Shown here one piece after another: positions 1 through 10,905 of a stretch of DNA of 64,000 bases (within the stretch, counting starts at the first letter, position 1; each line of letters begins with the position of its first letter). A program made the translations under genes and the position numbers. Location: assembly GCA_001949185.1 (NCBI GenBank), contig BDGG01000002.1, positions 6,910,772 through 6,974,771 on the forward strand, in the 5' to 3' direction. The notes beneath the pieces are model-generated. The model was given only the letters and a program-made list of their open reading frames with translations. It was not told where the DNA came from and ran no database searches. The stretch is from Ramazzottius varieornatus. Lineage: Eukaryota; Tardigrada; Eutardigrada; Parachela; Ramazzottiidae.

Positions 1-46
1 GTGCGGTGTAAAAGCTAGCCGGCCAAGAATAACGAGCTTTCTGGAA

Positions 47-1581
47 ATGCACAAGCTTCTTTTGGTTGCCAAACAAGAAGTCTCGAAGGTGTGTGCTCGA
101 TTTTGTGCTGTAGACGGAAGAAGCTTTAAAGAAGTGAGTGGCAAAGGATTTAGAGCTCTGATTGACACCGTGATCGATGCTACAATGAAGTACGGCCATG
201 CTGGCAGACCTTCGGTCAGAGATATGATTCCTGATCCGACGACAATCAGCAACTACATTGAGAGCGAAGTCAGAAAAATTCGTCAGTTTCTGCTGGAAGA
301 AATCAGACCTATACTGCCTATGAACGGTGGTGGTATAACTCCTGACTTTTGGGAGCAAGAATACACCAAATTATCTTACTTAGGTAAACAAATCTCTGCA
401 GTTTAAATAGTGTGATGCGCTGTTTTACTGCCGTTTATAAAATTAAGTGTTTTGATTGCAGGGTGTTCAGTGCAGGGTGCTGGGTGCTCGTTGAGCTTGT
501 AACTTATTAGAGATCCGATCCTATTATTCAGCCATATGGGATAATACTGTGTTTTGCCTATGGAGTAATACTGTGTTTTCTTTTTTAGCGGGAATACCCA
601 CGTCGAGATGTTGACTTCAATCCTAGCTGACTACGACAAGCTGGAAGTGATCTTGGCAAACCGGAACGAATTACAGCTACTTCCAACCAGCAGATAACGA
701 ATTCAGGAGATTCATGACGAGCCCGTAAGAGATATTACGATTCAAATCTCTGCTTCGAAGACTCCTACGCTGCATCTGGTCGCTTGGGCTTACATCGAGC
801 TTATCCGTCATTTCAAAGAGTATACCCCTTCCGATTTTGCCGACGTCAGAGCTCTGCAAAAACACGCAGAAAATGATTTCACTAAGAAGCTTCAGATTGA
901 TGAACTTCACAAGAGAGCTGTCTTTCTGAACTCGTCCATGAAGCACCTCAACTTCCTGAAAGCGGAAGAACGTGTGGCTGTACTCACGCGCGTCATGGCT
1001 GAGGTGCAGAAGGTCCCGATGGGAGAAAAGATCGGAGCTCCTACTGCAGAAGGTGAAAGCAACTTGTTCTATTTTTGTAACATCAACTGATACGTTTCAA
1101 GATCTCCCCCAAATATACCAGAATTGTCAGCTAATTACTAGAGCGGTACTCTTACAAAACTTTATTTGAAAATCGAGAGTTTGAGCCGATTCAGTATGAT
1201 GACAAACACAGTATAGAGAGCTTCCACCTTCCAGCTGTCAACGTCGCAGCCAAAGAGCCACGAAAGTTCAACCTGAAAGCCATGGCGAAGTAATCTACGG
1301 ACAGGCCCATAGAAAATGAAGTGGAGAAGTATCTCAGACTACCTAGTCCTCCGGAGGAACAAGATGTTTGGAGTTTCTGGATCGAAAAGCAGAAGGATTT
1401 TCCTCGAATGAGTAGCTATGCACTACGTTGTCTTTCTGTACCTGGTACCTGTACTCCTTCCGAGCGTCTTTTCAGTAGATCTGGAACTGCAGTTGACGAA
1501 AAGCGAATGTCGTTAGATCCCCAGACCCTAAGTGATCTTATGGTTATTCAGTCTAATTACGAGTTTCCCGATTCTGAGTAA
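47..1581 (+). pseudogene. hAT transposase, broken
   Basis: Three coding pieces resemble successive parts of a hAT transposase. 47-406 looks like the region after the BED finger (conserved GKGFRALID and a DP-TTI-NYI segment). About 593-1070 holds the central part: MLTSILADYDKLEVIL, then after an in-frame TAA at 695-697, TLHLV and FLNSSMKHLNFL, where hAT proteins have the 'LDPRYK' stretch. 1321-1581 is the C-terminal hAT dimerisation region, with YALRCLSVPGTCTPSERLFS followed by a CX-free tail. The pieces are not joinable in one frame by consensus splice sites, and the internal stop shows it is inactive. In an intact element the protein would cut and rejoin the transposon ends in the nucleus. 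Confidence 0.75.
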
Positions 1582-1810
1582 TTTCATATCAAGGACACAA
1601 AATTTATATGCAGCGCAGTAGCAGCCGTTTACAGTCATTTACAGCGCAGCAGCGTAGTCCCACCGGGCAAAGTTTACGCAGCGCAGCACAGCATGCAGCG
1701 GATACGTAACCCACACAGCACAGATGCAGCGTACTTTCTGACCTGCGGCGCAGTGCTCTACCATGGTCTTCCGTAAACGAGATATCACTGGCGAGTTCGC
1801 CATTCAGCAC

Positions 1811-1976
1811 TATACCGATATATCGATAATATATCGATATGGCGTGATACGATATCGCCGAATATTTCATTGCGTTATTCGATATGAGCTTCATATCGAT
1901 ATTTTCGATAAGAAATCTGCCGCATATTTTATCGCAAAGATTCGATATATTTCGATACGATATCGGTATACCGTAT
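1811..1976. repeat. TATCGATA-rich subterminal block of the hAT element
   Basis: Perfect TATCGATA palindromes at 1821-1828, 1832-1839 and 1894-1901, with several near copies (TTCGATA, CGATATCGG). They crowd just inside the presumed transposon right end. Subterminal short repeats that bind transposase are usual in hAT elements. TATCGATA is also the core DREF (DRE) site of arthropods; which role applies is not shown. Confidence 0.6.
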
Positions 1977-1990
1977 CGTTGCCAGCCCTA

Positions 1991-2633
1991 TGAGGAAGTC
2001 AGAACTAATCTCTGGGAAAACCGTTGCATTCGGGAGTTTGCGATATCCATTTTTACTGTAGGTAATCAATCAAACAAAGGCAAAGCTGGCAAACCCGCTA
2101 TTTTCGTGCATTACTGGCTTACCGTATACGAGAGCCTCGGGATGACTCCCGGCAATCTTTTCCGAATCACCGACTTCCGCCCGCAAAACCCGTTCGATAC
2201 TTTCAATGGAGTTGGAATTCGAGGAAAACTTAATGAGCTTCCACTGAAGCGATATGTGCAACAACTCCGTTGATGCGATTTTAATAAGTTAACGCAGAGC
2301 GCCGATGGTTTCCCAGCGCCGCCAATCGAACAAACGAGAGAAAACTGACGAACTGAGCAGTCATACTTTCGACCACCTCCATGTCAAAACGTTATTCTCA
2401 AACAGACAAAAGGAAAAAGTGGAAAATAGCTTCGGATGGAATCACCTCAAGAGTTTGAATTCCCGGCTCGTCAGAAGTTCATCGGTATCACACTGCTACA
2501 CGAACAACAAAAGTATGAAAGAAAGCGTCAGGTGCTATGACGTACAACCAAAAGCAGTAGTTCCTCACACCGATAAAAGTTTTTAGTGAAGCGTAAACCA
2601 AAGGAACAAGATTCTGGCAACCGGGCGTGGCCA
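1991..2633. other. Intergenic stretch
   Basis: Between the transposon end and the stop codon of the first PiT gene. Only short chance reading frames; no recognisable gene, RNA or repeat. Confidence 0.5.
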
Positions 2634-5600
2634 CTATTTCACTAATAAAACCAGGATAGCCATAGCTGCGGCTGAGACTCCAACTGTCACCGGCAAGGTT
2701 ACAAACCCTGAAACCCAAAGAACAGATTATCCGGGTTCTTCGCATCCCCCGTGCAAGTTTACAACAGAGACACTTGACGCAGAGTACTTACAGCCAAATA
2801 AAATATTGCGGAACAGCTTCCAGTTAACCTGCGACTGAGAACGCAGCCAGCCAACTGCCACGACACTTCCTACTATGCAGTGGGTCGTACTGATCGGGAG
2901 ACCAATCTTCGAGGCAACCAGCACAGTGCAGGCAGTTCCCAGACCAATACAGAAACCACTACATGGGAAATCCAGGTAAATATCAATATTAAGCCAAGAA
3001 ATGTAAAAAAGGAGGCAATCAAAGTCACACAAATCGATAATGAGAAACTTTCGGAGAGGAAGTCTTACCTGCTAGGAATAACCGGAGTCAGATTCGTTCC
3101 TGCAAAGGAAACAAGATTGTGGTACTGAGGTTATCGTTCCTGTGTGGTTGGAGTACGCAGTTTATGACCGGATATAAGCAACGTACCAACGGTCTCAATA
3201 ACTTTGCGACCGAGAACACTGAGGCCGACAGAGATCCCGAATCCTCCAAACAAGAGTAACCAGATTGGTGTCGTTGAAGATTCCGGAATTACTCCTTGTT
3301 CAAAAACGACCCACAGAGCAACCAAAGGACCAATTGCATTGCTAGAAAGAGAAAAACTCGTCAAACTTAATTTCTTCGCCTCAAAGACAATAGGCACAAC
3401 ACGAAAGCTTTTTGCTTACCACACATCATTTCCTCCGTGAGCAAAAGCGGTAAACGCGGCAGTCATGATCTGAAGGAAGGAAAACACCACCTGAACTTCC
3501 AGAGGATCCTTCACGCGGTGTACAGAAGCCAGTCTTGGTCTGCCCTGAAATTACAAGGATTTTCGATGGAGATAACTACAAAAGACTTCAAGCTTGATGC
3601 TGCGATGTACTTTTCGGTCCATGGGGATGCAACACTTGTCGTTTCTCCTGCAAGGTCCACAGCACAGCCAGGTCGCATTCCTCGGTGGCTCTTCCGTCGG
3701 CGTATCCAGTCCGAATGTTGATCCGCCAAGCGGCGCAGGCCTCGGTCTACCCGGGTGCATCTTCACTTCTACCACCTTGGTTCCATTGGTCCGCGTGTTG
3801 GCTTCCGTGATCTTGGTGTCGTCCGTTGTACTCGAGTTGGCTACTTTGGGCCGGAAGTGCATGGTCGGCGCTGGACTGGTCAGAGGAGCGCGTTCCGACA
3901 CTTCGTTTTGGACTGTAATCTCGACGGAGGAGGGTAGCGAAGCGTGTACGTGATTGACGTCGGTGTCGTGTTTGAGGATGCCTGGATAGTCGCTGACGAC
4001 TTTGGCCACTTCAGCCAGATCGACTGCGTGTTCGTTCTCGTCGGGGTGCTCGTGTACCGAGGCTAAAGGAACATCTTCTCCAGCCATTTTGGTGTTGATG
4101 AAAGACTGTGCGCGCGAAAGACCCGTCATCGATCTGTGAAAAAAAACCAACTGTAATACGAGATTTCGGTAAAAAAAGGGCTCATCTGTCGCGTTCCTGC
4201 ATACATCCAGGCAAGGAGACAATACGAAATAAAAGTATGCAGGTGCATAGCGACGACTACTCTTGCCCTGCATACACCACGACCCGATCACAACATCAAC
4301 AGTCAGTATACAGGTGCACGAAACTCAAACTCGACCATCAAAAGGAACCCTGTTTCCCGAGTGTCTGAGCGACGATAACGTACGTGGATGCGCTCATCGT
4401 TCCCTTTCCCTTATTAGCATTGAGTAGACTCTTGACATCGTTCATGCTGGTGGCCATGTCGGATTTCGTTGGTTTCTTTATTGAACGTCTCAAATCCACA
4501 ACGGAGCTCGCCAATGAGACACTTGGCGTTGCGAAAGGTATCGTCCCCGTCAACACATCCGTCGTTCCGTTGGCCTTCATCGCTTCCACCTTCTTCAGAA
4601 TGGCGATTCTTTGTCGCGGCACCACGTACAACCAGACGAACAACGCGGTAATGATGGCCGTGCCGAAGCAGATGATCAGGGCACCCCACCACGGTATTCG
4701 GTCCAGGGAGAGCATCGGCGCACCGTCCAAGAAGACTGACAGACACTACAATAAAACACCCAAGTTGACAAAAGACATAAACACGCAAACTCTGCATTTG
4801 TAGAGTTTGTCAGCACTCAGCACTGGCACACAGTTTCGCCCAGTAACAACGGTCACATGCGCCACTTTGGAAAACAATCGCGCATGACACGATCTTTTGT
4901 CCAAGTGGCGCACGTTTCTGGTCATTGACACCAGGAACGTGCGCCACTTCGGAACACATTCTTGTCGAGTTTGCTTGCCGACTTTCGCATCTCCAGTAAT
5001 CGTGAAACTTACGTTCACGAAGACAGTGAGGCCGTAGAAGAAGGGCATAGCGTGCAGAGCAGGTTCGAGGTGATTTTCCCGCCGGAGGATGAAATGTTGG
5101 ATGAAGAGGAAGAAACAACTGGAAACGACGCCGGCCAAGATGGGAGACACGAACCATGAAGCGACGATTTTCACCAGTTTCATCCACTGAATGCCTTCTG
5201 CGCCTTTGTAAACCAGGGAAAAACCCATGGTAGCTCCGACTATGCTGTGAGTGCCTATACGGAAGGATAAGAGTCGTAAAGCTCGATTACGGAAAAATTA
5301 GCGCTCTTCGGTACACCTCGTACCTGAGACGGGGATCTTCATGACGGTGGCAATCATCAGCCAGACTGCGGCACTAATCAGCGCTGCAAGTTCACCCAGC
5401 ATCAGGATGCGCTCTTCGCCCTTGTAGATCTGCACATCGACGATATCCTTCCATATCGTGTCCGACACTTTAGACCCGATCAATATCGCGCCTGCAAATG
5501 ACAGAACCAATTGCTCATGTTTCTCCACATTCTCCGCCCGCAACGCCCTTCCCAACATTCTATAAGTTTGCAATGACACCATCCCAGAAGCCAGAATAAA

Positions 5601-5902
5601 TATTCTTTCGTTTCACAATGGGCTTATCGCTTATCAGAAACCATTTACCTATCAATGGACAATGTAATCTGCTTTGGCCTACATTTTAGTCAGTTCATTA
5701 CAAAATTTCGGAAAAGTGTTGTACCTAGTGTCTCGAAGATGACAGCAAGGATACAAGCTTGTTTCAGTGTCAGCACTTTGGATCCGACCGAAGTCCCGAA
5801 GGAGTTGGCCACATCGTTGGCTCCGACGGCGAAGGCAAGGATGAAGGCGATAATGAAGCCCACAACGACCATCCACACCACATCGGCAAAATGCGGATCC
5901 AT
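2634..5902 (-). CDS. Sodium-dependent phosphate transporter, PiT/SLC20 family (copy A)
   Basis: Plasma-membrane Na+/inorganic phosphate symporter. Ten exons: 5902-5725, 5491-5324, 5254-5013, 4745-4384, 4133-~3611, 3544-3420, 3341-3187, 3099-3069, 2958-2792, 2707-2634 (about 674 residues). The N half has the PiT signature [15 protein letters not shown] and the C half its repeat [16 protein letters not shown], followed by [13 protein letters not shown]; a long polar loop (exons 4-5) joins the halves. The ATG at 5902 opens MDPHF just before the first membrane segment; an acceptor-like TTCTGTTGCAG upstream (about 5950) suggests a 5'UTR intron. The donor of exon 5 is weak and uncertain. Exon 8 is only 31 bp. 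Lies head-to-tail behind copy B; two of its introns near the 3' end are missing from copy B. Confidence 0.93.
4821..4951. repeat. Two copies of the intronic hairpin element in PiT-A intron 3
   Basis: In the 4746-5012 intron. The complete copy has arms CAAGTGGCGCAC (4902-4913) and GTGCGCCACTT (4939-4949). A second, more worn copy precedes it with right arm ATGCGCCACTTT (4857-4868) and a degenerate left arm near 4825. CTTGTCGAG, part of the outer arm seen in other copies, follows. Confidence 0.85.
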
Positions 5903-7659
5903 CTTGATGAACGATGGAGAGGACAAGCGCACTGATGAAGATCTGATTACCTGCAACAGAAGATAAGCAGTCCTCGTCCGTAAAATTGTATCCGCGTCCT
6001 CGTCAATTTAACAGTCTCGCAGCGTGACGCGGAAACACTTCCTCGTTGGCAGAATGTTCCCGGCTGGGTTAGTAATAATACCTTATAGTTAATGCTGTAT
6101 GCCGCTATAAATAAACACCAGCGAGGAGGAGGAATTCGCAGACTGCATCGTTGCCGGATGTTGAATGGCAGATCAGACTAGCGCAGACTTGGCTACCGTT
6201 CCTGTCTCGAGCAGGACCAATCAAGGGTTATACAGGCAATCAAAGCCATGACCGGTGTTGGAGAGGGGACCCAGGAGGGAAACGGTGACTGCGGGATCGG
6301 CAGCGGAAACGACTGCTGTGCCCGCACGGAGATCGAAGGTGGGAGATCTTGTGCGGATGATTTCTTCCTTCCGTGGAAGTTTCGAACTGCGGACGACGAA
6401 GGGCTGAAGTGTCCCGCGGAGAAGAGATGGAAATAAGGAAGAGAACGGTGGATGAAGCGGAGAGATCTTGGACCTTCATAAGAACTGAATGGACCAAAAT
6501 AGCGCACGGCTGCCTGGTTATGAGCTCGTGAAACGCGCAGGAGGCGAAGTATGGGTGTTGCGACACAGACGTTGCGCCCTGTGCAGTCTTGAGAATTGCA
6601 CAGGCAAACTATACGAGCAGACTGACGTGAAGTTCGTACGGTAATAACGGTACTGTATTCCCTCGAAAGTTCTGCGAATCACGTGACTCTCGTGGTAAAT
6701 GTCATCTGGCGGGGAACAGAAAGTATCCATACCTTCAGTCAAAGACTGCTCCCTAGTCAAGTGCAATGATGGGCGACAATCAAACAATCAGGGATACCAG
6801 TGCGGGTGTAATTTACTGGCACGATGACGTAATTCGCAGAACTATCGAGGGAATATGGTATTAGCTTTGCGGCTTTGCCGTTGCGCCTTTGCCCTTATCG
6901 CACCACACGCATTGAAGTTGTCTCTGGATTTCGCAACAATGACGTCACACAGCCATGAGGCAAATGACAAGGCGGCAGGGAGTTCCGCGGACCGGCGTAA
7001 TGACGTCAGGGGTGAGTTTCCACCGTGTTCTTCAAGTTGGCAGCACAGTTTACGCATGATGCGTGAGCCGGTAAGCGCAAGTTGCCACGCGAAGGCTAAG
7101 CCGATCTGATCGACTGGAAGACTTTAACGGCAACCTTCGAAAATCGAGATGAGTCATCAGCCTGCAGAACTCAACGCTGAATCCGCAACTGCGAATCCGG
7201 GACTCTGCGAAGAACCGCGCGGGCTTTGCGATGAACCTGAGTCAGCTGTAATGTGAGTGATGTAAAGTACGCAGCGTAATATCATGCGTCTCACGAGAGT
7301 CAAGACCTCGGCCAAACAAGAATAATAATTAGGACACACAGTCGGAGTCCGCCGGTACGTTCGGATGTGTTCCCTTTCTGAGCTCAACTCGGTTGAAATT
7401 TTCCGGGGATGATAATCTCGACTACTCGTACGTAACGCTACACCTTTATGATCAAAAAGCCCATATGACAACTCAAATGGATGAAATGATTTCATGTTGA
7501 CAAGTTTCGTCAGCTATCTCGTTGATCACTGTGAAGTACCCTACTGACAAAATCGCACGCCCTACGACGCAATAGTATTTCTGGGTACCTACAGACGGGC
7601 CACAAAGCATAAAAAATGACGCTGTGGACTTTTAGTCATAAAAGAAACATCTCAACCTG
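5903..7659. other. Intergenic region between the PiT genes
   Basis: Upstream region of PiT-A (minus strand). It probably holds its 5'UTR exon and promoter. No coding sequence is recognisable; the reading frames on both strands lack family signatures. Two TGACGTCA sites are described separately. Confidence 0.5.
6940..7008. promoter_or_regulatory. Paired CRE-type sites
   Basis: Two perfect TGACGTCA palindromes at 6940-6947 and 7001-7008, about 1 kb upstream of the PiT-A start codon. This is the full consensus for CREB/ATF bZIP factors. The match is seen; a regulatory role is inference. Confidence 0.4.
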
Positions 7660-10320
7660 TTAAGGAATGAAGCTAAAGAGAGCCATACAACCTGCGCCGC
7701 AACCAGCTGCGATGGGTACCGTCATTAGTGCGCACGCCATGATGTTTCCAAAGACTTTCCAGTTGACGGCTCTACGCGAGCGCAGCCAGCCAACTGCAAC
7801 TACACTTCCGACGATGCAGTGCGTGGTCGACACCGGCAAGCCTATTTTCGAGCATAATAGAACGGTACTGGCTGTACCAAGACCGATGCAGAATCCACTG
7901 CAAAAACATAAAGCAAACATATGAACCAGTTCAAGGCTCTTGAGAAAAAAGCTCAGCATTATTCACCGCCACGAGCATAAATGGCTATTATACGCGTACT
8001 GTAAAGTACCTGCTTGGAATGATGATGGCCAGGCCGGTACCGACAGTCTCGATGACTTTCCTGCCCAGAACGCAGAGACCTACGGATATTCCGAAACCTC
8101 CGAACAGTAAGAGCCAGATGGGCGTGCTCGATTCTTGAGGAATATAGCCGGCGGAGAAAATCACCCATACTGCCACCAGAGGACCGATAGCGTTACTGAA
8201 ACGACAATGATAATTTCCCTCAACCCAACAAGTACATTATTGTAGGGAAGACCATCAAGCATTTCGAACTTACGAGACATCATTGGCTCCATGAGCGAAC
8301 GAAGTGAAGGTGGCGGTGAGAATTTGCAGAAAGGAAAAGATGGCGGCAATCTCCGGTGGGTCTTCAGGTGCCGCCCGCGACGGCTATCAACATAACAGCA
8401 AGTTAGAATCTGTAGCCAAGTCTTGGCAGTAAGTTCTTACTCCTCTATCGGAGCCCAAGATGGTAGTCTTCGTCGAGCTCCACAAGTCTGACAAATTTTT
8501 CTTCGCCCTTGGCATCTCTACGCGGCTTTGCTTTCGATGCTTCACGTGCCCCAGTTCGCCGTTGGTCGGTCCGTTGTCTCGCATTTCCTGTATACTGTCA
8601 TCGTCTGGATCGTTCTTCCCCACGGAGAACTTCGGAGCATGATACTGTACGGGAGGTCCACCTGCTAGTTTGTACGTGTGGACGGACTTCCTTCGCATCG
8701 GTGGCTGCTTTTCTTCCTCGGCGTCATACTTTAACGGTAGATATGTCACTTCTTTTCGTGCCACCTCGTGTTGTTGCGAGTCCGCTGAAGGGAGGTAGTC
8801 GTCCCGAAGATCATCTTCGGCGATCTTGTCAGAGTCACCCAACATATCGAGCGACGTGGTGGACGTGGAAAAGTTTTGCACGTGCAACAGCGGCGCCACT
8901 GGTCCGCGACCCACCCAGTCGTCGTCCAGCATGTTCAAGCTGGTAGCTGTGGACACGTTCATGCCGCAGATGAGCCCGACAGCTGTTTTGGCCTTCAGTT
9001 TCCCGAGGTTCTCCAGAATGGTCCTTCTCTTCCATGGGACAACCCAGTAGTGAACGACGAGCCCGGTGATGACAGCGAGGCCTACGCTGATGATCAAGGC
9101 ACCCCACCATGGGATTTGCTGGATGGCACCGCCCAAGAAGATACTCAGACTGTTGATGAATATACTGATGGAATAAAAAATGGGAAGACCTCGCAAACCT
9201 ACAACGAAAAAACGGATATAGAAAACCCAGGGCGAAGCTAAGGACAATAGCTAACTACACGATAAACAAGAGTAGCTGATTTAGATGATGACTGTACTCT
9301 GCCGGAAACACCATTAGAAACACAAGCAAATACCGTACTTAACCAAGTCGTTTTTCTAAGTGGCGCACGCCTTCAGGCAACAAGAATAGGAACGTGCGCC
9401 CCTTGAGATATCGATTTGATTTAATTCAATTGCCCCCGTCCCATTAGTTTTTACGTTAAAATACCTTGCAATTGTTTTGATTTCGATTAGCCTTTAACGT
9501 GTAGAAAGCTCAGCTTTCACTTATTTACTCACCAGACTCCATGGGATCCTGACTCATCAATATGAATCGTCGAACCAAGATGAACAGAAAACCGGAAAGG
9601 GCGCCTGCCAGCACCGGTGAAACAAACCAGGAAGCCACAATACGAACAATGCGCAGCCATTGGATGCCGTGATAGCCATACTTGACAAATGAAAAACCCA
9701 TCGTCGCGCCCACTACTGCATGGGAACCTGAAACCATAACGCATGCTCGCCACAAGAGTGGGGCGATTTTCCACCGATCCTATCGGTTAGACTGTAGTCA
9801 GAAGCTTACCGGAGACGGGAACTTTTAGCATGGTCGCTAACAACAACCAGACTGCTGTTCCCATCAGCGCGGCCACCTCACCGATGAGAAGAGTGCGCTC
9901 ATCCCCTTCGTACATCTTGACATCGACAATCTCCTTCCAGATCGTATCCGACACTTGGCCACCCAACAGGCATGCTCCTGTAGAAAATACATAAATTATA
10001 TATAAGACGTCTAAAAGCTTGGTCTCTGTATCAAGATGTAGGGGCAGCCTACCCAACGTTTCGAAGATGACCGCAAGAATGCAGGCCTGTCGGAGCGTCA
10101 AGACTTTGGAGCCGACAGAAGTACCGAATGAGTTCGCCACATCGTTGGCACCCACAGCGAAAGCAAGGATGAATGCTATCACAAACCCGACAGCTACAAT
10201 CCAGATGAAATCCTTGTTGAAGCCCGTGTCCACTATCACTTCCCCGGGCGTCGTGAACCAGGGAGCTGTTGATGTGAAGTCCCCTAGGATATCTGAGAAA
10301 TAATCTCGATCCTTGTCCAT
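7660..10320 (-). CDS. Sodium-dependent phosphate transporter, PiT/SLC20 family (copy B)
   Basis: Paralog of copy A with the same predicted role, Na+-coupled phosphate uptake at the plasma membrane. Seven exons: 10320-10053, 9977-9810, 9727-9533, 9198-8441, 8383-8274, 8195-8010, 7897-7660, giving exactly 641 codons. The first ATG opens an N-terminal extension ([10 protein letters not shown]...) before the [15 protein letters not shown] signature; the second signature reads [16 protein letters not shown], followed by [13 protein letters not shown]. The large cytoplasmic loop in exon 4 (after PWWGALIIS) is long and unlike that of copy A. Intron 1 is in frame and has no stop, so a naive reading frame runs through it. 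Head-to-tail with copy A, so a tandem duplication; divergent from the tetraspan gene at 10906. Confidence 0.95.
9337..9412. repeat. Intronic hairpin element in PiT-B intron 3
   Basis: Arms AAGTGGCGCAC (9358-9368) and GTGCGCCCCTTG (9394-9405) inside the 9199-9532 intron, preceded by CAAGTCGTTTTTCT, the outer arm. This intron lies 16 codons away from the element-bearing intron of PiT-A when the proteins are aligned. Confidence 0.85.
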
Positions 10321-10905
10321 CTCAACCCCAAAATATCAGCACCGGCCGAAGGCCTAGGTTCTTCGGACAGAAAAGCCTGCTGAATTCGTTGTGCTTTCAC
10401 TGATAGCCGCGCTCACTAAAATTAAAAACCTCACGATGATCAGAGACAATTCATGAACTTTCATCGCCGTTGCCGAGTCTGATATATTAATTGATTTTTT
10501 TATTACTAGCGGGCCTCCTGCTTTGTTCTGATAAATTTCGACATTAGGTACGTTGTAAATCAAAGAAGCGTTCGAATCTGACTTTGCAGGGGACTTGTTT
10601 ACACGAGGAATATTAATCGCTGACTGATACATGCAATGAACGAGAACCTGATTTGATTCATCTCTGCAGGACGCTGTGACGCGCATCGATGGTAAGTCCA
10701 GCAGCGTGCTTTCATTGTTTTAGGGGTGGTCCGCTAACTTCAATTGAAGAAAACTCGGTATGTTATCAGAGATTTTCTTCGAGAAATTACCACAGACTGG
10801 ACATTGTTTTGGCGGCAATTTCCATCACATCCTTGAGAGTATCCAACTAACTTCCCGTACATTGTTCCCTTCTACCGTTTGAAAAAGTGGTCAGGAAGTC
10901 TCGGT

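Larger units (their letters stand above)
1..1990 (+). mobile_element. hAT-superfamily DNA transposon remnant (right part)
   Basis: A decayed cut-and-paste transposon whose left end lies outside the window. It carries a broken hAT transposase reading plus strand (47-1581). Its right end is marked by GTTGCCAGCCCTA at about 1978-1990; read from the other strand this is TAGGGCTGGCAAC, which matches the terminal inverted repeat typical of hAT elements (usually CAGGGCTGGCAA). Between the coding part and this end lies an AT-rich block of TATCGATA-type motifs. The left terminus and the 8-bp target duplication cannot be tested here. The superfamily call rests on the transposase and the terminus together. 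Confidence 0.75.

Noticed and set aside
5655-5966. Plus-strand frames opposite PiT, SMYD and RSPH exons
   Set aside because: Antisense shadows of conserved exons; the minus-strand reading carries the family motifs.
6104-6111. TATAAATA as a TATA box
   Set aside because: It lies on the plus strand with no plus-strand gene following; the adjacent PiT gene is on the minus strand.
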